Of a stretch of DNA of 64,000 bases, positions 1-11,520 are shown piece after piece. Numbering within the stretch: the stretch's first letter is position 1; each line of letters starts with the position of its first letter. The notes beneath the pieces are model-generated. The model searched no databases, had not been told where the DNA came from, and saw only the letters and a program-made list of their open reading frames with translations. Position numbers and translations under genes: made by a program. This stretch comes from Pochonia chlamydosporia 170 (taxonomy: Eukaryota; Ascomycota; Sordariomycetes; Hypocreales; Clavicipitaceae), in the NCBI RefSeq assembly GCF_001653235.2, contig NC_035791.1:4836001-4900000 (forward strand), written 5' to 3'.

Positions 1-1562
1 AATGTGCAGCTTGTCGTTCGTATTTTGGAGATCAATGGGGCTATAGGCACATTGGTCCTCCTGATCCTTATAACAAACATTGAAATGGCAACAGGTTGGA
101 TGATGAGAATCTCGGTAAGTCGCAAGATTTCAACACGTGGAACATACGTGAGGAGCTTAGTTGACAATACTTGTAGCCCGGCATTGCCATGGCACACTGT
201 TTATATGCTATATACCACTTGTCTCGGAAGGCATCTGGTCGAACACCGGGTTCTTCTGCTGCCTACCATGTCTTCGCTGCCATTGCTGATTTAGTAGTCA
301 TGTCTTTATATGCATACGGGGCATTTTCCACTCACAAAGGTGCACAATATTGGACCACTAGGCTCAGTAACCCAGAAGTCATGCGATACCTTGTGCCCGC
401 CGTTTATTACATAACCATTGGAGTGGGAGGGTTGCACCTGATATCTCTGTCGATTTCTTTGTGGCTAGGGATGATGTTCCGCAGGATCAGCCTGATGCCA
501 CCGGACATGAACCCCCTCGAGGATCATTTGACCGCAAGGCCATTTCACAAAAGAAACAAATCTTCCATCACAACTGGGAGTAGCTTACAGGATGAGAAAC
601 GATCATCCACTCCGTTGAGCCTGCAGGAACGGGCTGGGCCAGATTCGCACCGCCATGCAAGGTCGCCTGTCGTTCCGTTTCTACATACAAGAGCCGGGTC
701 TGGCTACTCACTTGACAGCAGGAGCTCGCACATCGATCTACCAAGTAGACAGTATCAAATTGCCCCCGGAAACTCTCCAAGAAGCTCGGTTTATTCATCT
801 GCTACGAAGCGCTCATCAATGCCACGATCATCTCAGCTTGGCGAGTACTCTTCTATTCCTGCCTTGGATGGCCACGCGCTAGGACAGCCCACGGCGAGTC
901 ATAATGAGAGCAAGGTTCGACTTGGAAAGTTTACTGAAACTTGGCTACCAAGTGATTCTTTGATTTCAAGAACCAAACAACGCCATTACAACAAAAATAC
1001 GCCTGCGCCAACTTCGCATGGAGGAAATTCAGACGCCCAGACCTACGCGGCACTTGTTCAAGCATTCAACGAAGATGATTCAGCAGAGTCTGAATATGAC
1101 GATGAAAATGAAGCATCATATGACAGACCCAGATCATTGGTCCTGCCCAGAAAACATCCAAACCCGTTGCGGTCACATCCAACTTCCCCTCCAAGAAACA
1201 GCCATGCGGTGGCCACGAAACAGGGTAGAGAACGAGGTAACCTTTCTGCTGAGGAGAGTGCATCGTTATCTGAAGTAAGTGGAAACATGAGGAGCTTTAG
1301 CAATAGCAGAGACGTAACGGACCGAGAATCCATGGCGAAGGGCCCATGGAAAGGTCAAAGAGACAGCTCCATTCAGTTAGATGATGGTTTTTTCTCTAAG
1401 CCGTACGGTCAGTTGAAAAGCGCCACCCCACCAATTACAATAGGAAGTGATCGCAGAGTGTCTTCTGGCGTTGATTACAGGTTTGCCCATAGCTATGGGG
1501 CTCCAGAGCGCCGGAATGTCAGTGGCAAGGCGGCTGAAGAAGGTATGCATGGATTCCGTTGA
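1..1562 (+). CDS. Conserved fungal multi-pass membrane protein of unknown function, 5' partial
   Basis: The reading frame is already open at base 1, so the N-terminus lies outside the window. One intron (115-176, GTAAGT...TAG, phase 0) joins the first hydrophobic stretch to the main exon, which ends in TGA. At least four hydrophobic segments are visible in the first ~150 visible residues: one before the intron, one around 'AAIADLVVMSLYAYG', one around 'YLVPAVYYITIGVGG' and the adjoining 'LISLSISLWLGMM'. The remaining ~320 residues are Ser/Pro/Arg-rich, acidic in places and look disordered, with many potential phosphorylation sites, so they are probably a cytosolic tail. I do not recognise a named family. 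The architecture of a small membrane bundle plus a long disordered tail is common among Pezizomycotina plasma-membrane proteins. Its 3' end converges on PMS1. Confidence 0.75.
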
Positions 1563-1875
1563 GATGGAAAGTATGAAGCTGGAATATTTCAGAATGATAG
1601 AGACAAATAAAAAAAGGGCAAAAAAGGGACGGAAGGGAGGAACGGTGGTTTAAAAGAGCATTGCCATGCGGCTTTGCATTTTTGGATACAAATGGCGCAT
1701 ATGCAAAGGTAGCAGGTGATATCTCGGCAGACCTAAGATGATGTCTGGACAAGGTACGGCAAGTCGGGTTCGGGCTAATTATTGGGAAATTTTTTGAATT
1801 GACATTTTCTATTGGAGTCTCCCTGGTGCCATTCACAATGCTCATATATAACATGATAGCTGCCGAAGCTACCGA
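1563..1875. other. Convergent 3' intergenic region (membrane protein / PMS1)
   Basis: About 313 bp lie between two facing stop codons. It contains A-rich runs shortly after the + strand stop (around 1607-1635) compatible with 3' UTR sequence. I see no gene in it. Confidence 0.6.
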
Positions 1876-4800
1876 CTACAGGCTCATGCTGTATGTGAGC
1901 CATGATTTCATTGTTGAACTGCCCAATACATCGTCAGCCCACATGGCCCTGTCCAATGCCGGCAGTGAGCAAAGATGACGCATTGTCGGTCGACCATGAG
2001 GACAGTTCCAGGGTTTATCAAGCTCACCCATATGTCTTACTAATGAGTACATTTGGCTGGAAGTTAGAGCTTTGCCAATCATGATGCTACTTCGACATGC
2101 TCTCATCGCGAACATTTTCCGCACCCTTGATGGTCGAGGTATGTGTTGTGATCCTGATGGCTCTTCGGCGAGTAGCGCAATCAGTTCATCAAGATCACTG
2201 AGAGTGAAGGTGGTTTCACGACTTAATGGTAATGCCAACAAATGGCAGCGTGCGCCAACGGATGCAAGTTCTGTTGAGTCCACCTGTATTTTGAAGCCAT
2301 TGGCGTCGAGGACGTGCAGGTTGTCAAGAACAATTTCTTCTTCAAGGGCGGTCAATTCAAGTTTTTTCGGTTGCACTAACCGCTGCGACTGGACTACCGT
2401 GGTCGACTGGAGTCTTTCAAAATTGAACTTTTCGTCTGAGGCATGCTGATCAATTATAAACAGCTCATCTGCGTCAACTGCCTTGGGGTTTACGAATGCG
2501 CGGTTATGAGGTTTCGGGCGTACTGCAATTATGAAGCCCAGGTTGAATTGCCCAACTATCCTCATCTTGGCAAAGTCATTCTTTGCTATAATCAGGGGTA
2601 GCTTTGACTCGGCGTCGTATGCGGTAATATCTTGGACTTTCTCCTCAAACGGCCCTGAAATAGTGTCAACGGAGTTTGGCAGCTTCCAGCTTAGAAGAGT
2701 TGCCAGTGCAATTTCAGTTACTCGCACTACATGCAAAGCTTGAACCGTCGAGGTCTTCTTGCCAGGGCCAATCCCCAGAGCTTTAATTCGACTGCCAGCT
2801 GAATCAATGTGTGGGTTGCTGCTCTTAGCTCTTCTGATTCCACCATGCTCATCCACATCCGAAATGGATTGGTCATTGCAGCTTTTATTATCTTTCCGCG
2901 GGTCGCCAGCACCGAGAGTATTTCGACAAGCTTCAATCAGGTTCTTCGTATTGTCTCCAGACCAGGTCTCGTGAAAAGTTCCAGGTCCATCCGATGATAG
3001 CGGCGCGTTCTCAAAAGTCTCGTCATCGAAGTCATCATCTAGATTATCGTCGAATTCGGAGGAAAAGCTCCGCCGAGCTTCCTCATTGTGAGATCTGTCG
3101 ACATCAGGCGGTTCACTAATTTGCTTCAATCTGGAGAGATGAGGACTGTAGGATCCCACGGAAGATTGTGGTGCAGTTGCCCCAGGCACCAAGCGCTTCT
3201 GTCGGAGCGGCCAGGAGCCACGTCCACTTGGCTCATCAGACGATAGAGGTGATATGTCAGACGAGATATTTTGAGACGCTAATGTTAGAATTTGAGCATT
3301 GGGCACAGCCTCGCCGGGTTGATGGCGGCTTGTTCTGATGTTCGCCTCTGTTGCGTTACCCAACGTCGTGTCAGAGCACTGGTCAACGTTTTGTGGCAGC
3401 TTAATTGTTCCATCTGCATCGTTCAATGATAACCCTGAACTACCAGAGTCGCAAATAGATTTCTCGGATTCAACATCCTCATTTCGATCTGTAGAATCTA
3501 AAAGAGGTGCTCGGTTTACATCATGTCTTAGCCATTTGGAAAGCGAGCCTGGTCCGATTTTCGTAGTAGCCCTTCTTCTTGAACTGGTCAACGCAGCATG
3601 TACTGTTTCCTTTGACAAACTTGTTGTCGCCGAGCCAGATTCAGATGCAGTGTCATCATCTGAATCACAGGCTGAGGTCATGGACACCCTAGGCTCCTGG
3701 GTTTGTAGAGAGTGTTGTTCAGGTGTCGCCCAGTGCCCATCAGCGTCTATGGAAGAGGGGCGGTTCGATGACTCTTTAGTTTGAACATGGGCTGCAGGAA
3801 GTTGATACTCATAGCTGTCAAACAATTTTACCAGCGATGAACGCAGGCGGTCAAGCAATATGCCTTGGTCGTGAAGGAGAATACTTCGTTTATCAGGACT
3901 AACATTCACATCATACATGTTTGTGTCGAGCTGGATATTGGCGAATATGAATGGCGCCTGGGAGGAATTATAAGTCTTGTAAACGTCGTTGAATGCCTTG
4001 GCGAACTGAGGCAACCCAGAGGGTCGTCCATTGACGAAAAACATCTGTCGATCCGGTGTTTGCCTGCCGTCGCCGTGAATCGGGCGTGAAACATGACCGA
4101 GAATTCGCACCGTTTGGGATTCTCGACCGACCCGATGGCACCCTTGCAGATCCGTACCGCCTTTCGATGGTTTCATTTCCAGTAGTAAGTCTAAGGAAAC
4201 CAGGGAGGACATGGTTTTGGAGCCGAATATGTTGATGATGTTTTCGCGAGTCGTGGGGTTGCTTTTGGTGGAGAAGAGCAGGACGCGCTTGCCTTTGCTG
4301 GGTTGCTGAGAGACGGAAAATTTAAGATTGGTCAGTATACAAGCATACTGATTGAGTAGGGCAATGACTTTATGCCACTCTCTCTTAACGTTGCGCTGTA
4401 GCTCCCGGCGACGCACAGGCAAGTTGTGAAACAGATTCTCAACCGATACTGTAGTTCCTTTCTGAGATGGTACCATTGTTGTGCTTGAGAGCTTGCCCGA
4501 GAGCTCGAAGCCAAGCTTGGAGCCCTTGGGAATCTCAGATTCAAGACAGGTGGTGATGGTTACCGACGATAGCGCACATAAGGATGCCAGGGCTTCACCT
4601 CGAAATCCAAAAGTCTGCAAAGATGCAATATCGGAGTAAGAAGATAGTTTGGAAGTATGGTGTTTCAGCGCGATTGACGGATAGTTTGCCGGAGATATAC
4701 CCGAGCCATTGTCTTGAACCTCGATCAAGTCGAGGCCTTGGTTTTTGAACCGCACATCTGGAGGTTGGAACCCAAGGCATCAGCTTATCAGAGACATGAA

Positions 4801-5104
4801 TGCCAACTGTTACATCGAAACTAAGGGATGGGTTTGTTTGTTGTTCCACAGGCTGAGGTCGCCGTGTTGTGCATTTGGGGGCGCATACATACCAATAATC
4901 GTGGCACCAGCATCAACACTGTTTTCCACTAGCTCTTTCACGACTGAGCATAGGTCTACAATGACCTGGCCAGACTGTATCAAATGAATCTGGTTGTCGT
5001 TTTGCGCGGCTCAATTAGCCTCAATTGTCCATCCAAGAAGGTTACAGCGAGCGTTTATGATTCCTTACACTTCGTCCGTCGATGGGCTTGATTGCAGCTG
5101 CCAT
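1876..5104 (-). CDS. PMS1: DNA mismatch repair protein PMS1 (MutL homologue)
   Basis: Three exons: 5104-5069, 4989-4893 and 4757-1876 (introns 79 and 135 bp), giving 1004 residues. The start is the ATG whose short first exon splices in frame to the conserved GHKL segment. The N-terminus carries the ATPase residues: E31 and N35 in ELVENSVDAGA, DNGSG at 60-64 and the FGFRGEAL motif. A long acidic, Ser-rich linker follows. The C-terminus has the MutL-alpha endonuclease motif DQHASDEKFNFE starting near residue 814, preceded by GQFNLGFIIA, and the zinc-binding-type ACRSS and CPHGRP motifs near the end. This identifies PMS1 rather than MLH1, which lacks the DQHA motif. With MLH1 it forms MutL-alpha, which nicks the new strand after MutS recognition in the nucleus. 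Nothing in it looks broken. Confidence 0.95.
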
Positions 5105-5301
5105 GGTACACAGACGTCTTCGCGGAGCGCGATGTGAAATTTGAAGCCAGACTTTTCAAGGACCATTAGGATCCAGTCTCCTCCTTGAGCGGAGATGCTC
5201 TAGACGTATGAATCCGAATAGATCACAATGGAACAGGTAGCCTGACGGTGCAGAGAAATGCTGAGAATGTCAAGTGTGAAATGCTCTACGGCCAGTACCA
5301 C

Positions 5302-5321
5302 CTAGGTACCTAGGTACCTAG
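5302..5321. repeat. 20-bp perfect palindrome, tandem TACCTAGG unit
   Basis: The sequence reads CTAGGTAC repeated so that both strands are identical over 20 bases. A partial copy follows about 60 bp downstream (5362-5377). Related copies occur near 14515-14530, 37899-37912, 37983-37993 and 49255-49271, always between genes. Confidence 0.8.
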
Positions 5322-6007
5322 CAGGAGACATACTGTGGGCAGCATCAGAGAGGTCAAATACCCAGGTACCTAGGTACTTAGTGGCGAGGCGCAAAATGCC
5401 TACGTTGATAGGTACCTTCGTGATTTAGGTAATCAGTGGGGCAAACCCAACGCGTTGTCCATCAAATTGAAGTAACCTCGCAGCCAAACCCCCCCATGGT
5501 GCTGATGAGTAGCAGCACAGACCAGACCAGGCTTGACGTTACGTGTCAGGCGCGTTTTGGGGGCGCATAGGACAGGAGACGGTTCTCAGTCATGACCACT
5601 ATTCCATTTGATTCGTCTGGTCGCTGAACGTGTCATCCATGATTTCAATAGCATGGGCCCTTTCTTCCGCCCGGTGCTGCACTCAGTGCGTCATTCTGTC
5701 AAGCGCCTACTTGACGCACCATCATGCCTGGTACGTGTCTGGTGTGTCTTGAGCACCCAGGCGCACCAGACATTCTCATGCGTATTCTGTGAGTCCATCT
5801 GAGTTGAGAAGGCGCAATAACATCTCGGAATTGCCAGGGCTTCCGTTGTGCCATGCATATGCCGAAATCCATATAAGAGTAATAAGGCATGTTAGTCTCA
5901 TACCGAAGATCGTTCAGTTGACAGCCCAGTCCCATGCTCTTCGGCCGCAACAACGTAATAGCACTGGTTGACGTGACTTGTCACAATGTCGACTCAACTG
6001 TGGACAG

Positions 6008-6075
6008 ACCAGACAGTACCAGACTTCTGGCGCGGCCGTGAAAGGGACTGGACCATCTGGAGGAAGCAACCAGAC
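6008..6075 (+). repeat. Cluster of three ACCAGAC heptamers
   Basis: Exact ACCAGAC copies at 6008-6014, 6018-6024 and 6069-6075, all on the + strand, about 0.8 kb upstream of the BST1 start. The same word recurs in most other 5' intergenic regions of this window. Confidence 0.7.
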
Positions 6076-6422
6076 ATTGAACGGGTTTGACTTGTTAAGC
6101 AGACCTGACCCATGTTGGAGCATGTTGGCGGAGGCAACTGTTCCCCCTCCTTTCCCAACTTCTCAAGTTTCAATGTTCTAAAAGTGGTTCACGGCTCGTG
6201 TGCGAGGCGCTCTTGTAGGGCCGCGTGGAAACTACCATGACCTTCTGAGCAGACTTGCAATTTGATGTTCCATTGCATCCATGTCGGTCCAGTTGAGACC
6301 GGCAGATGCAGGCTGGGCACACGCTCAACCTGTGTCGGTAGACCGTGCCTCAAGGTCCAGATGTCCCATGTGCCATGTCCAGCCTGGTTTGCACCTAAGC
6401 CACAGCCGTTGTCCACCACATG

Positions 6423-6434
6423 CCCCCCCCCCCC
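6423..6434 (+). repeat. Homopolymer run of 12 C
   Basis: Twelve consecutive cytosines in non-coding DNA. It is a likely length polymorphism or sequencing-error site. No function can be assigned. Confidence 0.9.
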
Positions 6435-6861
6435 GGTAGAAGTACAGATGTACTTATGTACTGCGCACTTGACTTGACTTGAACAGACCAGATTGGACAT
6501 GGACTGGATACCCTTCCGGCCTCCATCCGTTGCGCAGCTACTCCGTATCTCGTCCACAATTTCATCCCGAGTCTGGTCATCAAACCCACACAATTGGAGG
6601 TTCTGGCGCAAGGACGGCATGCCTCGCCATCCCTTTCACTCCCGCGACGACGACAACAGTAATCATAACTCTCTGTACATTGGTCGTCTACTGTTGTAAC
6701 ATCGCGACTCACAGCACACTCGTTATCAACCATCCATCGATTTACGCTGCCGCTTAAGCAATTTTCTTGGCCGCCACTCGCTTTGTGCATCCTCCGCGCA
6801 TCCTTCTTCAATTGCCTCTCGTTTATCTCGCAACACCAGCGCCTCGTCAGAGATCACCTCC

Positions 6862-9800
6862 ATGACCAGCACCTCTCCCGATCCGATCGATGATGGTGAC
6901 GAACAATCTTGCAATCCCGATGTAGCCGACACTGAAGCATTGGCGTTTCGCCTAGAATCAAAATCGCGTCCAACGGTGACCGGAGGTACTCGCTCGAAAG
7001 AATTTGGCTGGAAGCCCAGCAATAACCGCAACGGCCATGCAAAGCCTCTTCCTGCAGTCACGCCAGCATTGTCGTCTTCCTTTACGCCTGCCTCTCCGAC
7101 CATGGCGCTACGTAAAACCTCCGCTGGACTCGCCGCAGCGAAAACAAGTCGACGCAACAGCTCCGCCTCCGTTCTCGTTCTTCTCACAGCTGGTATCGGC
7201 ATTGTACTCTTGGCAGCTATCTTGAAATCTCTCATTAGCTACCAAATAGAACCTAAAGGTTGCCGGATGTCCTACATGCGGCCATCATATATCCATTTTA
7301 GCGACTTCGATACTGAACATACGCGTTTTGCGACCAAATATTCCTTGTATCTTTACCGCGAGCAAGGGGTGGACGATGAAGCCAAGGTAAGAAGTAAACT
7401 CAAACATGCAACTATTCACGCGACCTGCCAAGGTGCTAATTTGGCATGAATTGCTGACAATTTGCAAACATAGCTTCGTGGTATACCCGTGCTCTTTATC
7501 CCCGGCAACGCTGGTAGCTATAAACAGGTTCGGCCAATAGCAGCAGAAGCTGCTACCTACTTCTACGACAATCTACAACACCAAAAAAGGTTGATGGATT
7601 CAGGTGTGCGGAATTTGGACTTCTTCACTGTCGATTTTAATGAAGATATCACTGCTTTCCATGGCCAGACTTTGCTCGATCAGGCAGAGTATCTCAATGA
7701 AGCCATTCGATACATTCTATCTCTGTATTCGGATCCCCAGCGGACCAGTCGCGACTCCCAACTGCCGGATCCTACGTCAGTTGTGATACTGGGTCACTCC
7801 ATGGGCGGCGTCGTTGCACGTGCGATGTTGGTGCAACCAAACTACCAAGCCAACTCTATCAACACCATAATTACCATGTCTGCACCTCACTCCCGACCCC
7901 CAGTTACTTTTGATGGCCAAATTGTGCAAATTTACGACGAGATCAACACCTATTGGAGAGGTGCGTATGCACAGAAATGGGCCAATAATAACCCCCTATG
8001 GCACGTTACTCTCATTTCAATTGCAGGTGGGACGCTGGACACGGTAGTACCTTCAGATTACGCAAGTGTTGAGCCTCTAGTGCCGGAAACCCATGGATTT
8101 ACAGTTTTTACCACTGGTATTCCAACTGTCTGGACAAGTATGGATCACCAAGCCATTCTTTGGTGCGACCAGTTTCGAAAGGTTGTGGCCAAAGCACTCT
8201 ATGACATTGTTGATTCAAATCGCGGCTCGCAGACCAAACCACGTGCGGAACGAATGCGGCTTTTCAGACGGCGATTTTTGCCCGGCCTCGAAGAAGCGAC
8301 GGAAAAGGCAATTGTTCTTCAAGAGGAAACTGTTCGATTGACACTGGATGATGAATCCAGCCGAATTGTGCCAGGCGGAGAGCGTTTGGTTTTGGGTCGC
8401 TTAGGAAATCAACGTCACCCTGTGGTGCATCTCCTGCCCATTCCTCCCCAAGAGACTGCTATATCTAAACGATTCTCATTATTAACAGACTTCTCGCTCT
8501 TGGAATCGACGGAAAATGCGCCAATCGAGGTTCTCGTCTGCACTGTTTCTCCAGTCCAGACCGGGTCTGCTACTATGCTTAACTCGTACCCTGCGGCCAT
8601 ACCAGGGGGTAGCTCAGCAAGGCTCGCCTGTAAGAGCACAGCTTCCGACGTTATCCTTTTACCAGCTTCCACGGCATCCACCCAGCATCCTTTCTATCTC
8701 GAAGGAGAGGACCCTGTTCGACCATTTTCGTATCTCCAATACGATTTGGAAGACCTGTGGGAGTATAACTTCATCGCAGTTGTGGATAAAGCCGCTTCAG
8801 TAGTTCCGGGGTTCGTTGTTGCCGAATTTAGTGACCGCGATGGTGCTCAAAAAATTCTGCCTGCCAGTCTTACCCACATTGCAGCGTTTGGTCTATCATT
8901 ACCCCTGCCAATGGACCGTCAAATGGCAGTTGATGTTCAGCTTCCGGCGCTAACCTCCAGCTTGCTCGCGTTTCACTTGGATATTGGCACGCAGCTTTGT
9001 CATGGCAGGCCCCCCCTCTTTACACCAATGGTCCGGCAGTACTTGGAAAGGCCTTACGAGTCGAAGTATTTTGTGAACTCAAAGCGCGCCGCCATAAGCT
9101 TACACGGTGCTGCCCCTTACATGCCCCCGCCTCTGGAATCCAAGGACAGTAACATCGGCCTGGGTCTTCAAATCTGGGCCGACCCGTCTTGTGAATCGTT
9201 GTTGGAAGTCAAGCTACGGATTGATCCGCTAGGCAGCTTCGGAAAACTGTACATGCGTTACAGGACTGTTTTTGCGGCCTTCCCATTGTTGATCGTGACT
9301 TTGGTTTTGAGGAAACAGTTCCGCGTATACGACCAAACTGGCACTTTCATTTCATTCTCGGAGGCACTGGATCTCTCCCTGAGGCGTTCGGTTCCTCTTC
9401 TTCTCGTGTCTCTGACTCTGCTTGCAGTTTCAATGGAAGGCACTTCAACGGCCATCCCAAGCTTCGTGTGGAGCAAACGACACTTGGATGCCTTACACAG
9501 GAACGAACTTCTCATCGGCACCGAAAATCCTTCATTTTGCCTACTTGTGCCTCTCATTGGAATTATCTGCATTGGGGTTTGCGCAGCCTTACACTACGCC
9601 GTACTCGGACTCACTCGAATACTTGGCATAGTGTACGGTTTCGTAAGTAATGTTCCGACAACAGAAACAGTCAGTCACAAAAGAACTGCTTCCCAAGTTC
9701 TTGTGCCCTCAACACCAAAGAGACGCATGATTTCTACGGTCATTCTGTTATTTCTTGTCTCAACTTTCATCCCCTATCAGTTTGCCTACCTCGTGGCATG

Positions 9801-10296
9801 CCTTGTTCAGTTATTTACAACCGTACGGGCTCATCGTATCTCTAGGGCGACTGATTCAACGTCGAACGTGAACTACTGCCGATATGTTCATTCAATTTTG
9901 CTTTTAATGATGTGGGTTTTGCCAATCAACCTGCCGATTCTCGCAGTTTGGATACGGAATCTTGCGGTGCACTGGCTCACACCGTTCTCATCGCACCACA
10001 ACGTCCTGTCTATTATGCCTTTCATTTTGCTGGTAGAAAATTTGACCACTGGCAAAATGGTCCCTCAGGTGACAAGTCGGTTGCGGCACGTTACAAGCGT
10101 CCTCCTCTTTGGCACGGCCTTTTGTGCCGCTGTGTATGGAGTTTCGCATGCGTACATGCTACACTATTTAGTTAATATCGTCGTCGCATGGTTGGTCATT
10201 TTGCATTCAACAGCAGATTCTTGGTCTATTGCAGGGATTGGCGCTATGTTTGAAGGGAGCGCTGCTGAAGCCCGAAATCGAGGGAAGACTTCCTAA
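6862..10296 (+). CDS. BST1: GPI inositol-deacylase (BST1/PGAP1)
   Basis: Two exons, 6862-7386 and 7474-10296 (87-bp intron, phase 0), giving 1115 residues. After a low-complexity cytosolic N-terminus comes one membrane segment (about residues 101-122), then a lumenal alpha/beta-hydrolase domain starting at 'GIPVLFIPGNAGSYKQVR'. The nucleophile elbow is GHSMGG with Ser284. The C-terminal third has a series of hydrophobic segments (from 'AAFPLLIVTLVLRK' onward), as in PGAP1. The enzyme removes the inositol acyl chain from GPI after transfer to protein, in the ER, which allows ER exit and quality control. Length is close to yeast Bst1. MCD4, an earlier enzyme of the same pathway, lies 14 kb downstream. 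The start is the first ATG in frame after a pyrimidine-rich leader. Confidence 0.95.
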
Positions 10297-11520
10297 GGCT
10301 ATAGAAGGGAGACTTGACCACTGTACATCAAGTGAAGAGATGCATTGTTCTGCTATGCTCGTTTTAGCCCTCCATCCTGCGAAACTTATACATCGTTAGA
10401 AGGGTAGCTTGGATGTTTTGAGAAATCTGCACCTGGCTGGCTCTTCGATCTCCGACGGCTCGATAGAATCGGGCTATTCTATACAATTGCGCCACTAACA
10501 TATGCAACGACTTTTGTTTTAATCACTAATTATTCTTGCGAGCAACTTTACACTTTGTTTTTGGTTTCTCTGCGCATTGTCAGAAGAAAGTAAATACGGG
10601 AAGGGCCTTTTGTCTTTTGTTGATCCACCCTTCCGCTGCTCTTTTAATCTGCAACACGCATTGCTAGGCGTTTTCCCAAGGAACATCGGAGGAACGAGAT
10701 CATATTTTTGTGCCGTGTAAGGCTATCAGGTTGGATACCGGATGCTAATTTTGGCGGTAATCGTCTCTAGATAGCTGCTAGAAGAGACACAAATTAATCA
10801 GATACCTAAAATTCTCCTGATACATGTTAAATCCTGAGTTTGGCCCGTTTGATCACACATTCCGCTAAGTCGACGCTAAAACACTGGACGGTCGGGACCA
10901 GTCTGGCAGTTGTTGAGGCTACTTTCAAATTAGAGCCGACAGTCTCTATCATGAAGAGAAGATTCAGAGGGCAAGAACCATCATTGATTTCCTACGGGTG
11001 GCAAGTAGATTAGTTGATGCCTTGCACTTTGAATATGTCGTCTGCTTCTACAGAAGCGGGATTTTAAGGTTGGGCGGTCATGCAACAAATTAACAAGCAA
11101 AAGTACACTCTTAAAACTTTATTTGTTGTTAACTGCCAGAGCTATCTAGCTTGAATCCCAATTTATGCGCAAAGGTAGCTAGAAGGCCAAATGAAGCGCT
11201 ACAATGTCTATTCCGGTGTGTGATAGGAAACCGGTCCTACACATCAATAACGATAAGAAATGTGCCTTGTTCCGGGAGACCGAAATCCTGTACAACCCGC
11301 GAGCGTATGTAGCTAAATCATGTACAGATACAGTTGGATGCATGTCTCCATCGACTTTGAGAGCAAAGAGTAATCCAATCGCGTCAATATTCTGAGGAAG
11401 TTTAGGAAGGAACTCAGTACGATGAAACACTTTCAACTTGGCAAACCTATCGTTGGAATGCAAAGTTGCAGTCTCTTGCATCTAATAGGGCCCCATTGAC
11501 GTCAAAATTGCAGATGATAC
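10297..11520. other. Convergent intergenic region BST1 / MCH1-like
   Basis: 1.2 kb between two facing stop codons. A 100-codon minus-strand reading frame (11481-11179) has no recognisable motif or splice partner and I do not call it. Otherwise it is AT-rich with no feature I can support. Confidence 0.5.

Larger units (their letters stand above)
5105..6861. other. Divergent promoter region between PMS1 and BST1
   Basis: A 1.76 kb stretch with no convincing coding sequence. It holds a 20-bp perfect palindrome of the CTAGGTACC type (5302-5321) with a second copy near 5362-5377, six or more ACCAGAC/GTCTGGT heptamers (5521, 5765, 6008, 6018, 6069, 6571) and a run of twelve C at 6423-6434. The last ~300 bp are pyrimidine-rich, as is usual just upstream of fungal start sites. 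Confidence 0.6.

Noticed and set aside
6421..6436. C12 run as a functional element
   Set aside because: A simple homopolymer in non-coding DNA with nothing to support a role.
11179..11481. 100-codon minus-strand open frame between BST1 and the MCH1-like gene
   Set aside because: No recognisable motif, no splice partner and no supporting context; length alone is not enough in this AT-rich flank.
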